Below, in pieces: positions 36,038-45,046 of a DNA stretch of 64,000 nucleotides (within the stretch, counting starts at the first letter, position 1; each line of letters starts with the position of its first letter). A program made the translations under genes and the position numbers. The stretch covers positions 2,294,001 through 2,358,000 of the forward strand of contig NZ_CP026309.1 of the NCBI RefSeq assembly GCF_002906575.1. Reading direction: 5' to 3'. The DNA comes from Salinigranum rubrum (lineage in GTDB: Archaea; Halobacteriota; Halobacteria; Halobacteriales; Haloferacaceae). The notes beneath the pieces were generated by a model that saw only the letters and a program-made list of their open reading frames with translations, did no database searches and was not told where the DNA came from.

Positions 36038-36589
36038 ATGCGCGTCCGTGATTGGAAGGACATTCTCGCCGAGGTTTCGTCGGAGTCGACCGACCCGTCG
36101 GGCTGGCGTGCGGTCGCCGGCCAGCGGCGCGAGGGCGTGGGTGAGGACCTCTACTTCGGCCACCCGTCGAGAGGCGTCTACCACCTCAAGACGTACGCGA
36201 AGAACCCCTACGAACTGAAGGGCGTCGGCACGCAGGTCGCGCGGAAGGTCGACGGCGACATCGACCCGCTCTTGCCCTCGAACGAGGACCAGGGCCGGTT
36301 CGCCGTTCAGCAACCGCCGGACGACGAAGAGCACGCGAAGACGATGGGTACCCGGCTCCAGGAGACGCTCCGGGTCCACAGCGAGGCGCCGACGTCGCCC
36401 GAGGACTTCTTCGAGGACCTCATGGAGGCCATCGAGAGCCCGGCGTTCGGCCCGATGGAGTACGAGTTCACCGGTCGGCCCGACCGCCTCGACGACCTCT
36501 CGTCGACGTTCGAGGAGAGCGAGGAACTGCTCGAAGCCGAACTCGAAGACCTGATCGACGACGACGACATCGGACGCGGGTTCGCCTAG
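36038..36589 (+). CDS. Conserved haloarchaeal protein, unknown function
   Basis: Cytoplasmic 183-residue acidic protein. The N-terminal part (MRVRDWKDILAEV then GWRAVAGQRREGVGEDLYFG) looks like a folded domain with segments YHLKTYAKNPYELKGVGTQV and RFAVQQPPDDEEHAKTMGTR. The C-terminus is a run of acidic helices (SSTFEESEELLEAELEDLI). No signal peptide or membrane helix is present. I do not recognise a named domain. ATG 36038 is preferred over the upstream ATG 35996. A SnoaL-like gene follows after 48 bases. Confidence 0.75.
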   Translation: MRVRDWKDILAEVSSESTDPSGWRAVAGQRREGVGEDLYFGHPSRGVYHLKTYAKNPYELKGVGTQVARKVDGDIDPLLPSNEDQGRFAVQQPPDDEEHAKTMGTRLQETLRVHSEAPTSPEDFFEDLMEAIESPAFGPMEYEFTGRPDRLDDLSSTFEESEELLEAELEDLIDDDDIGRGFA

Positions 36590-36637
36590 TTGCCCCCGTC
36601 CATCGGTTTCAAATCCCTCCGCTCCCTTCCGACGCGT

Positions 36638-37045
36638 ATGAGCGCTCGGGAGACCGTCCTCGACTACTACGAGGCACTCCGTCGTGGGGAGCCGCTGGAG
36701 GCGTACTTCGCGGAGCGGCCGGACGTCGTCAAGGTGGGTGTGTTCTCACGAACCGTCGGGTTCGACGCGATTGCCGAAGCCCTCCGCGAACAGACCCGAA
36801 CGACGGAGGCGTGGACCGTCGAGAGCCAGGACCTCCGCGTGGAAGAGCCCCAGGGAGACGAACCGGGATGGTTCACCGACCGGGTGGACCTCGCGTGGCG
36901 CGACACGGAGCGGGAGACGTCGTACGCGTTCGAGACGCGGTGGAGCGGCGTGCTCGAACCCCGCGGTGACGGTGACGCCCGCGAGTGGGTGTTCGCCACC
37001 ATGCACGTCTCCGCACCCCACCAGCCCGCGACGGACGCCCGATAA
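36638..37045 (+). CDS. SnoaL-like / NTF2-fold protein
   Basis: A 135-residue protein of the SnoaL-like NTF2 fold, with the opening helix-strand pattern MSARETVLDYYEALRRGEPL and EAYFAERPDVVKVGVFSRTV, then the strand-rich part WTVESQDLRVEEPQGDEPGW and WVFATMHVSAP. Such domains serve as small enzymes or ligand binders; no catalytic residues can be assigned. It starts 25-30 bases after a TATA-like GTTTCAAATCC (36606-36616). Its TAA overlaps the next start as TAATG, so the two genes are coupled. Confidence 0.75.
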   Translation: MSARETVLDYYEALRRGEPLEAYFAERPDVVKVGVFSRTVGFDAIAEALREQTRTTEAWTVESQDLRVEEPQGDEPGWFTDRVDLAWRDTERETSYAFETRWSGVLEPRGDGDAREWVFATMHVSAPHQPATDAR

Positions 37046-37287
37046 TGGTCGGTCCGAGCATCACCGACGACGAGCGACGGGTCGCGAACACCCGGCTCCA
37101 GGTCGGCTTCGTCGTCCTCGTCGGCATCTCGGCTGGGCTCGTCGCGATACAGGGCGGCGCCACGCCCCTTCAGATCGGTGCCGCGGTCGTCGCGGGGCTC
37201 GTCCTCGGCGGCGTTTTGCTCTACTGGCTCCGGCGCTGGTCGGCGCAGTTCCGCCGCGAGACCAACCGACGTCGACCGCGTCGCTGA
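37045..37287 (+). CDS. Small two-helix membrane protein, unknown function
   Basis: An 80-residue protein with two membrane helices (VGFVVLVGISAGLVAIQGG and IGAAVVAGLVLGGVLLYWL), preceded by a short acidic N-terminus and followed by a basic C-terminus rich in Arg. Its ATG shares a base with the stop of the SnoaL-like gene (TAATG), so it is translationally coupled to it. The coupled pairing suggests a joint role, but no function can be assigned. Confidence 0.72.
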   Translation: MVGPSITDDERRVANTRLQVGFVVLVGISAGLVAIQGGATPLQIGAAVVAGLVLGGVLLYWLRRWSAQFRRETNRRRPRR

Positions 37288-37389
37288 CAGGTTCGATTCA
37301 CTATCGAGGGAAAGATGTCGGAAGGCTCGCCGTCACCTCGGCGAACCGTCCTGAAACCCCCCGTATCGATCTCGTGACGCTGCCGGGAG

Positions 37390-37499
37390 TCACAGCCCGA
37401 GGCGCTGGCGTACTCGGAGAGGGAACGAGCGACGAGTCCGTCCTCGATGTGGGTGATGAGTCTGAGGTCGACGACGAGTCGGAGGCGTTCTGCGAGGCG
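37390..37499 (-). other. Coding-like tail beyond the metalloprotease amber stop
   Basis: Directly after the TAG at 37502-37500 the same frame continues as RLAERLRLVVDLRLITHIED, then GLVARSLSEYA, with about 80 percent G or C at third positions. One extra C in the CC at the ASAS position would change the frame to give SEYAQRLGL and the TGA at 37392-37390. This looks like the true C-terminus of the protein, cut off by an amber codon and a one-base indel. Confidence 0.6.
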
Positions 37500-38462
37500 C
37501 TACGGGTCGACGCGGCGGAGCCACCGGGAGGGGTCGTCGAGTTCGGCGCTGGTCGGGAGGTTCTCGGGGCGGTCCCACACCCGGCTGGCGGCCCCGACGC
37601 CACGAGCATCGGCGACCACGCGGAAGAATCGGGCACCGCGCTCGTACTGTCGGCGCTTCAGACCGAGGCCGAGGAGCCGACGGACCAGTCGGGCGAGCGG
37701 GCCGCCGCCCTGTCTCCGGGCGTCGAGTTTGGCGCGAAGGTCCGCGTACTCGTCGTCGAACGCCCGGTCCATCAGGAGTTCGGCGTAGCCCTCCACGGCG
37801 GTCATCGCCACGTCGAGGTCCGAGAACGCCTCCCGGTCGAGATCGCCCGCGGCGAGGGCGTCGAGACCGCGTTCCATCCGGCTCTCGAGGTGCCCGGAGA
37901 GCCACGGCGCGGCGCCGAACTCGGCGGCGTGGGCCACCTCGTGGAACGCGATCCACCGGCGGAAGCGAGGGTAGTCGACGTCTAAGAGTTCCGAAACGCG
38001 GACGATGTTCGGGTGGACGAAATAGAGGCCGTGGTCCTCGTCGCCGTCGGCGAGGAGGAGCGGGTCGTACTGCCCGAGGACGTGCTTCGCGAGGAACGAG
38101 AGGACGAACGCCATCGTCCCGGTGTTGACGACGCGGGTCACCCCGGGCAGGACCGTCGTTCCGTGCTCCTCGATGGGGCGCATCACCCGCTCGAACGTCT
38201 CGATGTTGGCGTCGATCCAGTGGTGACGGTTCTGAATCTCGATGGTCGGGGGGACCTCGAACTCGACTTCGCCGACCGAGCGAAGTCGTCGTCGGGCGTC
38301 CCGCACGTCGGTGGCGTACCCCTCGCGCTCCGCCGGTGTCAGAGAGAGCGACCCCGGTTCGACGGAGGCCTGCGCCGCCTCGGCGACCGCGTCCCAATCG
38401 ATCGCTCCGGAGCCGTCGCCGGTGGACTCGGCGACCGCCCGGACGCTCCGGTACAGGTTCAT
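37500..38462 (-). CDS. Zinc-dependent metalloprotease-like (zincin) protein, possibly truncated at TAG
   Basis: Protein of 320 residues related to the DUF2342/zincin_2 group, annotated in actinobacteria and haloarchaea as coenzyme F420 biosynthesis-associated or zinc-dependent metalloprotease. The zinc motif is FHEVAHAAEFGAAPWL (HExxH, about residues 180-184), with ESRMERGLD and later MTAVEGYAELLMDRAFDDE providing the usual acidic third-ligand region. It starts at ATG 38462. It ends at an amber codon after RWLRRVDP, but coding-like sequence continues beyond (see 37390-37499), so the annotated end may be premature. Peptidase activity is inferred only from the motif. Confidence 0.8.
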   Translation of the reverse strand: MNLYRSVRAVAESTGDGSGAIDWDAVAEAAQASVEPGSLSLTPAEREGYATDVRDARRRLRSVGEVEFEVPPTIEIQNRHHWIDANIETFERVMRPIEEHGTTVLPGVTRVVNTGTMAFVLSFLAKHVLGQYDPLLLADGDEDHGLYFVHPNIVRVSELLDVDYPRFRRWIAFHEVAHAAEFGAAPWLSGHLESRMERGLDALAAGDLDREAFSDLDVAMTAVEGYAELLMDRAFDDEYADLRAKLDARRQGGGPLARLVRRLLGLGLKRRQYERGARFFRVVADARGVGAASRVWDRPENLPTSAELDDPSRWLRRVDP

Positions 38463-38601
38463 ACCACACAGTGGGTGAGGTACCGACAAAACCCTTCGGA
38501 CCGGCAAGCGCGGGGTCCGAAGGGACGTACTGCCCTGTTCTGCCGGCGACGGTCCCGAACGGAGACGCGTGGCTTTTGTCCGCCGGCGTCGACCCACCCG
38601 T

Positions 38602-39414
38602 ATGCAACTCGACCACGTCGCCTTCGGGTGGGACGACCTCACGCCGGTCCGTGACGCGCTCGACCACGTCGGCCTCCCGTTCGACCACGGCGGGACGCAC
38701 GCCGACGGGACGACACACATGGCGCTGACGGGGTTCGCGGACGGCTCGTACCTCGAATACATCGCCCCGACCGAGGGAACCGACCCCGTCGACGCGGGCT
38801 TTTGGCCCGAGGCGCTCGCCGCGAGGGCGGGACCGGCCGCGTGGTGTGTACGGGTGGAGGATATCGTCCGCGAGGCCAAGCGCGCCATCGACGCGGGATT
38901 CTGCATCGAAGGCCCCATCCACGGCAGCCGGGACCGCCCCGACGGCCGCCGCGTCGAGTGGGACCAGGTGTTCGAACGCGTCGATTCGCCGGACCGGTGG
39001 CTCCTGCCGTTTCCCATCGTCGACCGGACTCCCCGTCACTGGCGCGTCGCGGAAACAGCGGACGTGACCGCGCTCACCGGACTGGATACGGTCGTCCTCG
39101 GCGTCAGGAGCACCGACGACGCGGCGGCGCTGTTCGACCGCCGCTATCGGACGGCCGGGCCGACGCCCATCGACACCGGCGCCGTCGACGGCGACGCGAG
39201 CGTCGTCCCCGGCGCGCCTGTCGCGTTCGTCCCGGCGAGCGAGTCACGACTCGACGGCCTCGGCGCGCGCCCCGTCGCCGTCCTTCTCGGGACCGACGAC
39301 CTCGGTGCGGCGCGCACGGCGTACGAACTCACGCCGACCGTCGAGTGGGGCGGCCGTCGCCTGGCGTGGTTCGACCACGACCTCCTCAGGGGGCGCGTCG
39401 GCATCGTCGAGTGA
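38602..39414 (+). CDS. VOC (glyoxalase-like) family protein
   Basis: A 270-residue protein of the vicinal-oxygen-chelate superfamily, glyoxalase_3-like type. The N-terminal segment MQLDHVAFGWDDLTPVRDAL and the motif DGSYLEYIAPTEGTDP are typical. A second half (about 155-270, TGLDTVVLGVRSTDDAAALF) repeats the fold. Metal-binding His and Glu of the first module are plausible (His5, Glu56) but cannot be confirmed. The substrate is unknown. Its stop is 5 bases from the convergent DUF3303 gene. Confidence 0.82.
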   Translation: MQLDHVAFGWDDLTPVRDALDHVGLPFDHGGTHADGTTHMALTGFADGSYLEYIAPTEGTDPVDAGFWPEALAARAGPAAWCVRVEDIVREAKRAIDAGFCIEGPIHGSRDRPDGRRVEWDQVFERVDSPDRWLLPFPIVDRTPRHWRVAETADVTALTGLDTVVLGVRSTDDAAALFDRRYRTAGPTPIDTGAVDGDASVVPGAPVAFVPASESRLDGLGARPVAVLLGTDDLGAARTAYELTPTVEWGGRRLAWFDHDLLRGRVGIVE

Positions 39415-39419
39415 CGCTG

Positions 39420-39701
39420 TCACTCGCGCTCGGTCGCCGAACTCACCGCCTCCGCCGTCGCCGCGCCCTCCGTGACCGGAACCACCTCGAACTCGACCAA
39501 GTCCCGCCACGCGACCACCCACTCCTGGACGAGGGCGACGTCGTCGCACTCGACGAGTTGGAAACACCGACCGAGGTCGGCTGAGACCCAGCTCCCCAGG
39601 TATTCGAGTTCGTCGGGCATCCTCCGGCCCTCGCTGTCGAGCCGACGGTACACCGCTTCGGCGTCCCCTTCGCGGAATCGCTCGATGATCATGAACAGCA
39701 T
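39420..39701 (-). CDS. DUF3303 family protein
   Basis: A 93-residue protein of the DUF3303 family (ferredoxin-like dimeric alpha/beta fold), matching MLFMIIERFREGDAEAVYRR, then EYLGSWVSADLGRCFQLVEC and VVAWRDLVEFEVVPV. These positions are the well-conserved ones of this family, which has no assigned function. ATG 39701 is chosen because family members start there. The upstream region 39702-40029 contains no clear gene on either strand. Confidence 0.85.
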   Translation of the reverse strand: MLFMIIERFREGDAEAVYRRLDSEGRRMPDELEYLGSWVSADLGRCFQLVECDDVALVQEWVVAWRDLVEFEVVPVTEGAATAEAVSSATERE

Positions 39702-40029
39702 CGGGAGCAGGTTCGCCGGCCGCGACGAAAACTGCTCGTGGACGGGACCGAGTTCGGTCGACCGTCGACCGCTCGCCGGAACAATCTGAGTACGACTGTG
39801 ACTCCGTCCGGGGGCACGCCGAGACGATTCGTGGCGTGTTCGCGGAGTGCTCCGTCCACGACGAGGAGGAGAAGTAGTCGAGGTGTGGAACGTCACGAAC
39901 TCGATGGCGCTGGCTCAGCAGCGAGGACCGTTGGAGTAGCTCGGACGGCGTTCGTCGAATCCGACCCACGGCGTCGGCTCTCGGCGTCGGACGGTCGGGA
40001 AACGAAGGCGCTGTGCGAAAACTCTCGCG
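39702..40029. other. Intergenic region with an orphan coding-like tail on the plus strand
   Basis: No complete gene is visible in these 328 bases. On the plus strand 39779-39877 reads EQSEYDCDSVRGHAETIRGV then FAECSVHDEEEK and a TAG, with gene-like codon use. No start or matching upstream domain is present, so it may be the end of a lost gene. The remainder shows nothing recognisable. Confidence 0.3.
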
Positions 40030-40863
40030 CTAGACTTCCTCGAACTCGTCGAGGGCGTACACCTGATCGGTGCCGCGGCGGTCGAGCGTCTCGTTGGCGA
40101 GCAGCCAGTACACCACGCTCAGGGCGCGTCGACCCTTGTTGTTCGTCGGGACGACGAGGTCGACGTTCGACGTCTGGTTGTTCGAGTCACACATCGCGAT
40201 GACCGGGATACCGACGGTGATTGCCTCCTTCACCGCCTGAGCGTCGCCGATGGGGTCGGTCACCACGACGACGTCCGGTTCGATGTACCCGGCGTAGTCC
40301 GGGTTGGTCAGCGTCCCCGGGATGAATCTCCCGGTGCGAGCGCGGGCACCGACGGCGTCGGCGAACTTCTTCGCCGGGAACCGCCCGTACTGCCGGGACG
40401 AGGTGACCAGGATCTGCTCGGGCGCGTAGTTCGCGAGGAAGTCCGCGGCCGTCCGGATCCGAGAGTCGGTCTGGCTCACGTCGAGGACGTAGAGGCCGTC
40501 GTCGCGGACGCGGTGGATGAACCGCTCCATGTCCTTCGTCTTCTGCTGGGTACCGATGTGGACCCCAGCGGAGAGGTAGTCCTCGACCGGGATGAGGAGG
40601 TCGGCCTCCTCGTCCGGCATGACGTCCTCGTCGAAGGTCGGCGCGTCGTCGGCCTCCTCGGCGTCGGGTTCCGCGACCTCGACGTCCGCCTCGGTCGCCG
40701 GGGCGGCCTCGTCGGCCGCGGCTGTCTCTTCGACCTCGGCCTCCTCGCTGGGGGCCTCGGCGGCTTCTTCGGTGTCGTTTTCGGCCTCGGTCTCGACGTC
40801 GGGGGCCTCGGCGGCCTCCTCCTCGTCGACGACCTCGACCGCGTCGTTGTCGTTGTCGCTCAT
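40030..40863 (-). CDS. rpsB: 30S ribosomal protein uS2 (S2)
   Basis: Ribosomal protein S2 of the small subunit, 277 residues. The folded part begins at [20 protein letters not shown] (about residue 91) and includes [38 protein letters not shown] and [20 protein letters not shown], all archaeal S2 hallmarks. About 90 N-terminal residues form an Ala/Glu/Asp-rich low-complexity extension, longer than the core needs; such acidic extensions are common in haloarchaea. It is the last gene of the operon that begins with tRNA-Ser, 3 bases after eno. Confidence 0.97.
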   Translation of the reverse strand: MSDNDNDAVEVVDEEEAAEAPDVETEAENDTEEAAEAPSEEAEVEETAAADEAAPATEADVEVAEPDAEEADDAPTFDEDVMPDEEADLLIPVEDYLSAGVHIGTQQKTKDMERFIHRVRDDGLYVLDVSQTDSRIRTAADFLANYAPEQILVTSSRQYGRFPAKKFADAVGARARTGRFIPGTLTNPDYAGYIEPDVVVVTDPIGDAQAVKEAITVGIPVIAMCDSNNQTSNVDLVVPTNNKGRRALSVVYWLLANETLDRRGTDQVYALDEFEEV

Positions 40864-40866
40864 TCG

Positions 40867-42066
40867 TTAGACTGCGTCGTCCGCGATTCTGATGAGTTCG
40901 TTCAGCTTGGCGGTTCGCTCGCCCTGCACCGTGCCGGTCTTGATGAACGGCGCGTCGGTGGCGACGGCGAGGTGTGCGATGGTGGTGTCCTCGGTCTCGC
41001 CCGAGCGGTGGGAGATGACCGAGTCGTACCCGTGCTCGGTCGCGAGTTCGATGGCGTCGAACGCGTCGGTCAAGGAGCCGATCTGGTTCGGCTTGATGAG
41101 GATGGAGTTGCCGGCGCCGGCGTCGATGCCATCCTGGAGACGCGACGTGTTCGTGACGAACAGGTCGTCGCCGCAGATGAGCGTCCGGTCGCCCACCTCG
41201 TCGGTGAGTTCGGCGAAGCCCTCGTAGTCGTTCTCGTCGAGGGGGTCCTCGACGTAGGCGAGGTCGTACTCGTCGACCATCTCGGCGATGTAGGCGATCA
41301 TCTCCGCCGTCGATTTGACCTCGTCGCCGAAGTCGTAGCCCTCCTCGGAGTGGAGTTCGCTCGCGGCGACGTCGAGGCCGAACTTGATCTCGAAGCCGAG
41401 GTCGTCCGCGACGTCCTCGACGGCCTCTTCCATCACCTCGAACGCCTCCGCGTCGGAGATGGGTGGCGCCCACGCGCCCTCGTCTCCCTTCGCGGCGGGG
41501 ACGTCCCGCTCGTCGAGGAGTTCGGAGGCGCGGCCGTGGACCTTCGCGTTGGCGAAGACGGCCTCCGCGACGGAGGGTGCACCGACGGGTGCGGCGAGGA
41601 ACTCTTGGATGTGAGTCGCCTCCTTGGCGTGCTCGCCGCCCCCGATGACGTTGCCGAGGGGGATGGGGAAGTTGTCGCCGCGGAACGCTCCTCCGAGGTG
41701 CTGGTACAGCGGCAGACCGAGGGTGTCGGCCCCGGCTTTCGCCGCGGCCATCGAGATGGCGACTGCCGAGTTCGCGCCGATTTCGGAGAAGTTCTCCGTG
41801 CCGTCGGCGGCCCGAAGCGTCGTGTCGACCGCGCGCTGGTCGCCGGTGTGTACCTCGCCCTCCAGTCGGGGAATGGCCAGTCGGCGGGCGGCCGCGATGG
41901 CCTCCGAGGGCGGAAGCTCGATAGCCTCGTACTCGCCGGTACTCGCCCCCGAGGGGGCGGCGGCACGGCCGAACCCGCCGGATTCGGTGAGGACGTCGGC
42001 CTCGACGGTCGGGTTTCCACGCGAGTCGAGCACACGGCGGAGCGAGACGGAGCTGATGAGCGTCAT
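40867..42066 (-). CDS. eno: Enolase (phosphopyruvate hydratase)
   Basis: Glycolytic enolase (2-phosphoglycerate to phosphoenolpyruvate + water), 399 residues, cytoplasmic. Motifs include the N-terminal [20 protein letters not shown], the [13 protein letters not shown] loop, the metal-binding [15 protein letters not shown], the catalytic-lysine segment [20 protein letters not shown] and [18 protein letters not shown]. It lies within the ribosomal protein operon between rpoK and rpsB, the usual haloarchaeal arrangement. ATG 42066 is the family start. Confidence 0.97.
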   Translation of the reverse strand: MTLISSVSLRRVLDSRGNPTVEADVLTESGGFGRAAAPSGASTGEYEAIELPPSEAIAAARRLAIPRLEGEVHTGDQRAVDTTLRAADGTENFSEIGANSAVAISMAAAKAGADTLGLPLYQHLGGAFRGDNFPIPLGNVIGGGEHAKEATHIQEFLAAPVGAPSVAEAVFANAKVHGRASELLDERDVPAAKGDEGAWAPPISDAEAFEVMEEAVEDVADDLGFEIKFGLDVAASELHSEEGYDFGDEVKSTAEMIAYIAEMVDEYDLAYVEDPLDENDYEGFAELTDEVGDRTLICGDDLFVTNTSRLQDGIDAGAGNSILIKPNQIGSLTDAFDAIELATEHGYDSVISHRSGETEDTTIAHLAVATDAPFIKTGTVQGERTAKLNELIRIADDAV

Positions 42067-42099
42067 GCGTCACCTCCACCTGCGATGGGCAGCGTCATG

Positions 42100-42276
42100 T
42101 CAGTTGCCCTCCCGTTTGACGGTGAACGGCAGCACGCCCGCGTCGTACTCCTCGGCGGCGATGAGGATGGGCTCGGACTGCTCGGAATCGATGAGCACCG
42201 GCGCGCCGTACGACACTTGCAGGGCTCTCGCGCCCAGGATGCGTGCCTTCTCGTAGCGGTTGTAGCGCTGTTTCAT
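42100..42276 (-). CDS. rpoK: DNA-directed RNA polymerase subunit K (Rpo6)
   Basis: RNA polymerase subunit Rpo6/RpoK (homologue of bacterial omega and eukaryotic RPB6), 58 residues, helps assemble and stabilise the enzyme. The sequence begins [20 protein letters not shown], followed by [11 protein letters not shown] and ends FTVKREGN; the [12 protein letters not shown] helix is the RPB6/omega signature. The ATG overlaps the rpoN stop as ATGA, showing coupling. The gap to eno is 33 bases. Confidence 0.95.
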   Translation of the reverse strand: MKQRYNRYEKARILGARALQVSYGAPVLIDSEQSEPILIAAEEYDAGVLPFTVKREGN

Positions 42277-42464
42277 TGGTAGGGAGCCACCACGTCGACG
42301 AGGTCCTTGTGCGAGACGATCATCCGACGGCAGCAGTGGCGGGTGACCCCGAGGTCGTCGAGGACCTCGGCGGGGTCTTCGCCCGCCTCCGTGCGTCGCT
42401 TGAAGTCGTCCCAGTGCTCACCCACGACGTTGCCGCACGTGAAGCACCGGACGGGAATCATCAT
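42273..42464 (-). CDS. rpoN: DNA-directed RNA polymerase subunit N (Rpo10)
   Basis: RNA polymerase subunit Rpo10/RpoN, 63 residues, zinc-bundle protein at the assembly platform. It has the invariant N-terminal [14 protein letters not shown] and the CCRRM motif; the four zinc Cys are in RCFTCG and HCCRRM. The first of two adjacent ATGs (42464 or 42461) is used; most homologues have MMIPVRC. It overlaps rpoK by 4 bases (ATGA). This is unrelated to bacterial sigma-54, which shares the gene name. Confidence 0.97.
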   Translation of the reverse strand: MMIPVRCFTCGNVVGEHWDDFKRRTEAGEDPAEVLDDLGVTRHCCRRMIVSHKDLVDVVAPYQ

Positions 42465-42475
42465 GGTTCGGTCAC

Positions 42476-42874
42476 CTAGCGGTAGGACTTCTGGTAGCGT
42501 GCTCGTGCGCCCGGTCCGCCCCACTTCTTGGGCTCGGACTGGCGGACGTCGTTCACCAGCAGCGAGCGGTCGAACTCCATGAACGCGTCGCGGAGTTCGG
42601 CGTCGTTGAGGTGCTGGACGATACCGCGCGCGATGGCGGTGCGGACGGCGTCGGCCTGTCCGCTCACGCCCCCGCCCGAAACGGAGATGTCGAGGTCGAC
42701 CTGCGAACGGAGGTCGTCGCCGGCGATGCGGAACGGCTCCAGCATCTTCAGGCGGGCCATCTCCGGTTCGACCAGTTCGACCGGTCGGGAGTTGATGCGC
42801 ACGCGACCCTCGCCGTCCCTGACCGTAGCACGGGCGACGGCCGTCTTCTTCTTGCCAGACGTGTTGGTTACCAT
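42476..42874 (-). CDS. rpsI: 30S ribosomal protein uS9 (S9)
   Basis: Small-subunit protein S9, 132 residues. It begins [20 protein letters not shown], has the [20 protein letters not shown] helix region and the C-terminal tail [20 protein letters not shown] that reaches the P-site tRNA. The tail ends in the conserved Arg. It overlaps rplM by 7 bases (42868-42874). Confidence 0.98.
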   Translation of the reverse strand: MVTNTSGKKKTAVARATVRDGEGRVRINSRPVELVEPEMARLKMLEPFRIAGDDLRSQVDLDISVSGGGVSGQADAVRTAIARGIVQHLNDAELRDAFMEFDRSLLVNDVRQSEPKKWGGPGARARYQKSYR

Positions 42875-43305
42875 GTGACGTTAGCCCCCAGATTCTCGCT
42901 CACTTCGCCGAGCGAGATGAACTTGATGTTCGACAGGCGGTCCAGCGACGTCCCTTCGAGCACTTCGCCCTCGTCGTCGTACGGGTTGCCGACGTAGATG
43001 CGGACGCGTTCGAGCGCCTCGCGGCCGCGCGGCTTCTTGTACGGGAGCATGCCGCGGACGGCGCGCTTGAAGATGCGGTCGGGACGCTTCGGGTAGTACG
43101 GCCCCCGGTCGGAGCCGACGTCGACGCGCTTGCGGTAGACGCTCATGACGTCCTCTTCGGAGCCGGTGATGACCGCGTCTTCGGCGTTGACGACGGCGAC
43201 CGACTCGCCGGCGAGCGCCTTCTGTGCAACCTCGCTGGCGACGCGACCGAGGATACAGTCGCGGGCGTCGACGACGACGTCCGCGTCGAACTCGGCCACG
43301 CTCAT
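42868..43305 (-). CDS. rplM: 50S ribosomal protein uL13 (L13)
   Basis: Large-subunit protein L13, 145 residues, an early assembly protein. Motifs are [20 protein letters not shown], the [14 protein letters not shown] segment and the [20 protein letters not shown] loop. Haloarchaeal homologues have the same length. Its start overlaps the rpl18e stop by 4 bases (ATGA) and its end overlaps rpsI. Confidence 0.98.
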   Translation of the reverse strand: MSVAEFDADVVVDARDCILGRVASEVAQKALAGESVAVVNAEDAVITGSEEDVMSVYRKRVDVGSDRGPYYPKRPDRIFKRAVRGMLPYKKPRGREALERVRIYVGNPYDDEGEVLEGTSLDRLSNIKFISLGEVSENLGANVTW

Positions 43306-43652
43306 CGAATCACCCGTACGTTCGACCCGTCGGGGTTCTGTTCGGCTAGCTGTTCCAGCGTCACGGCGTCGCCGACCCGCTCGATCTTCGTGCGAGCGGT
43401 CGACGAGAAGTCGACGGCGGCGACGGTGACGTTCTTCTGCAGCACACCACTGCCCAGCACCTTGCCGGGGACGACGACGGTCTCGTCCTCGCGGGCGTAC
43501 CGTTCGATGCGTCCGAGGTTTACCTCTGCGTGGGTGCGCCGTGGCTTCTCTAAGCGGTCGGCGACGTCGGCCCAGACGTTGGCGCCGGAGTCGCGCGAGA
43601 CCGCCTTCAGCTCGGCGATGAGACTTGCGAGTCTCGGATTCGTCTTACTCAT
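43302..43652 (-). CDS. rpl18e: 50S ribosomal protein eL18 (L18e)
   Basis: Archaeal/eukaryotic-type large-subunit protein L18e, 116 residues. Matches include [60 protein letters not shown] and [10 protein letters not shown]. The gene follows tRNA-Leu by 30 bases in the same direction, and it overlaps rplM. Confidence 0.97.
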   Translation of the reverse strand: MSKTNPRLASLIAELKAVSRDSGANVWADVADRLEKPRRTHAEVNLGRIERYAREDETVVVPGKVLGSGVLQKNVTVAAVDFSSTARTKIERVGDAVTLEQLAEQNPDGSNVRVIR

Positions 43653-43682
43653 GGTCTGTAATCGGGGAGAGAAATCGGAGGA

Positions 43683-43767
43683 TGCAGGGAGCAGGATTCG
43701 AACCTGCGGACCCCTATGGGACAGCGCCCTGAACGCTGCGCCGTTGGCCAGACTTGGCTATCCCTGC
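43683..43767 (-). tRNA. tRNA-Leu (CAG)
   Basis: Minus-strand sequence folds as a class II tRNA. The acceptor GCAGGGA (43767 side) pairs with TCCCTGC before discriminator A. The anticodon stem CAGCG/CGCTG flanks the 7-base loop TTCAGGG, with anticodon CAG. A variable arm with TCCCATAGGGG is present and the T-arm is GCAGG-TTCGAAT-CCTGC. No intron is visible. It sits between rpoD and rpl18e in the ribosomal protein operon, so it must be cut out of a polycistronic RNA. Confidence 0.95.
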
Positions 43768-43898
43768 GTGCATACTCCGCTACTGCGTGCCCCTTGAAAC
43801 CGCTTTCGATTGGAACCTCGGGCCGCTCTGCTGGCCAGGCGGGCGAGCGAGCCGTCGTGGGTGTGGGGTTTCGGGGGCGCATCTGTGCTGTCCTGTGG

Positions 43899-44651
43899 TT
43901 AGATCGCGACCTTCTCTTCGAGTTCGGCCGCGCGCGATTCGATGGAGTCGACCGCGCGCGTCACCAGTTCCTCGACGCTGAACGACCCGTCCGTCTCCAC
44001 GTGGAAGACGAACGCGCCCGGAACGTCGTGGACCTCGACTTCCTTGCCGGGGTAGCGGTTCGTGAGGTCGTTGTCGAACTCCTCTGTCGGGACGAGTTCG
44101 CCCTCGTCCTCGATGACGCCGCGCAGGATGTTGGGCTCCTGCTCGTCGAACTCGGCGTCGGGGTCGTCACCGACGACCTCCACGCGCTGGAGGTGTCGGT
44201 AGCCGACGGCCACGCCGCCCTGCTGTTTGGCGTGGCTCTTCCCCGTTTCGAGGACCGCGTCGGCTTCGAGTTCGAGCCGCTGTCCGTTCTTGAGTTCGAT
44301 GATGGGGACGTTCCGGTCCGCGGGTTCGACGAGCGCATCCGACGTCTCGATGTCGCCGGAGTACGCCGTCGCCGGGCCTTCGACGTCGAGCGCCAGCGTG
44401 ACGCTCTCTCCGACCTCGAAGTCGTCGAGCGGCGTCGTCAGCGGGACCAGCCCCAGACGGAGGCCGATCATCTCGTCGAACATCACCGAGGAGTTCTCCA
44501 CGAACCGCACGTCGTCGATGGAGAACGTCGGGACGTCGGCGATCATCGCCCGGCGGATGCCGTTGGCGAACGCCGGCGTCAGTCCGCGCGCGACGAAGCG
44601 CGCCTTCCGGTCGGAGCGTTCGATGAACTCGACTTCGAAATTGGCTGTCAT
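43899..44651 (-). CDS. rpoD: DNA-directed RNA polymerase subunit D (Rpo3)
   Basis: RNA polymerase subunit Rpo3/RpoD (homologue of bacterial alpha and RPB3), 250 residues. Motifs are [20 protein letters not shown], the alpha-like [20 protein letters not shown] and [20 protein letters not shown]. No 4Fe-4S Cys-rich domain is visible, in agreement with other haloarchaeal Rpo3. The family name must not be confused with bacterial sigma-70. It follows rpsK by one base in the operon. Confidence 0.97.
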   Translation of the reverse strand: MTANFEVEFIERSDRKARFVARGLTPAFANGIRRAMIADVPTFSIDDVRFVENSSVMFDEMIGLRLGLVPLTTPLDDFEVGESVTLALDVEGPATAYSGDIETSDALVEPADRNVPIIELKNGQRLELEADAVLETGKSHAKQQGGVAVGYRHLQRVEVVGDDPDAEFDEQEPNILRGVIEDEGELVPTEEFDNDLTNRYPGKEVEVHDVPGAFVFHVETDGSFSVEELVTRAVDSIESRAAELEEKVAI

Positions 44652-44652
44652 C

Positions 44653-45042
44653 TTAGAACCGTCGGTTCTTGGGCGCTCGGGTGCCGTCGTGCGGCAGCGG
44701 CGTGACGTCCTCGATACGACCGATTTCGATGCCGGCGCGGGCGAGCGCGCGGATGGCCGCCTGCGCGCCGGGACCGGGCGACTTCGTCCGGTTGCCGCCG
44801 GGTCCGCGGATGCGGACGTGCAGCTTCGTGATGCCCGCCGCCTTCACTTCCTCGGCGATGGCGTCGGCCATCTGCATGGCGGCGTACGGCGACGCTTCGT
44901 CGCGGTTCTGCTTCACGACCGACCCGCCAGAGGACTTGGCGACGGTTTCGGCGCCGGTCTGGTCGGTGACGGTCATCAGCGTGTTGTTGAACGACGCGTG
45001 AATGTGGGCGATGCCCCAGCGGTCTTCGTCTGATTCACTCAT
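44653..45042 (-). CDS. rpsK: 30S ribosomal protein uS11 (S11)
   Basis: Small-subunit protein S11, 129 residues, at the platform near the E site. It has [20 protein letters not shown], the [20 protein letters not shown] segment and the C-terminal [21 protein letters not shown] 45042 lies 4 bases after the rpsD stop. Confidence 0.98.
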   Translation of the reverse strand: MSESDEDRWGIAHIHASFNNTLMTVTDQTGAETVAKSSGGSVVKQNRDEASPYAAMQMADAIAEEVKAAGITKLHVRIRGPGGNRTKSPGPGAQAAIRALARAGIEIGRIEDVTPLPHDGTRAPKNRRF

Positions 45043-45046
45043 GGTG

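Noticed and set aside
37500-37502. TAG as a pyrrolysine codon
   Set aside because: No PylS/PylT-type gene is visible in the window and haloarchaea are not generally known to use pyrrolysine; mutation or sequence error is simpler.
40513-42282. A 589-codon plus-strand open frame
   Set aside because: It is antisense to rpsB, eno and rpoK and has no recognisable domain.
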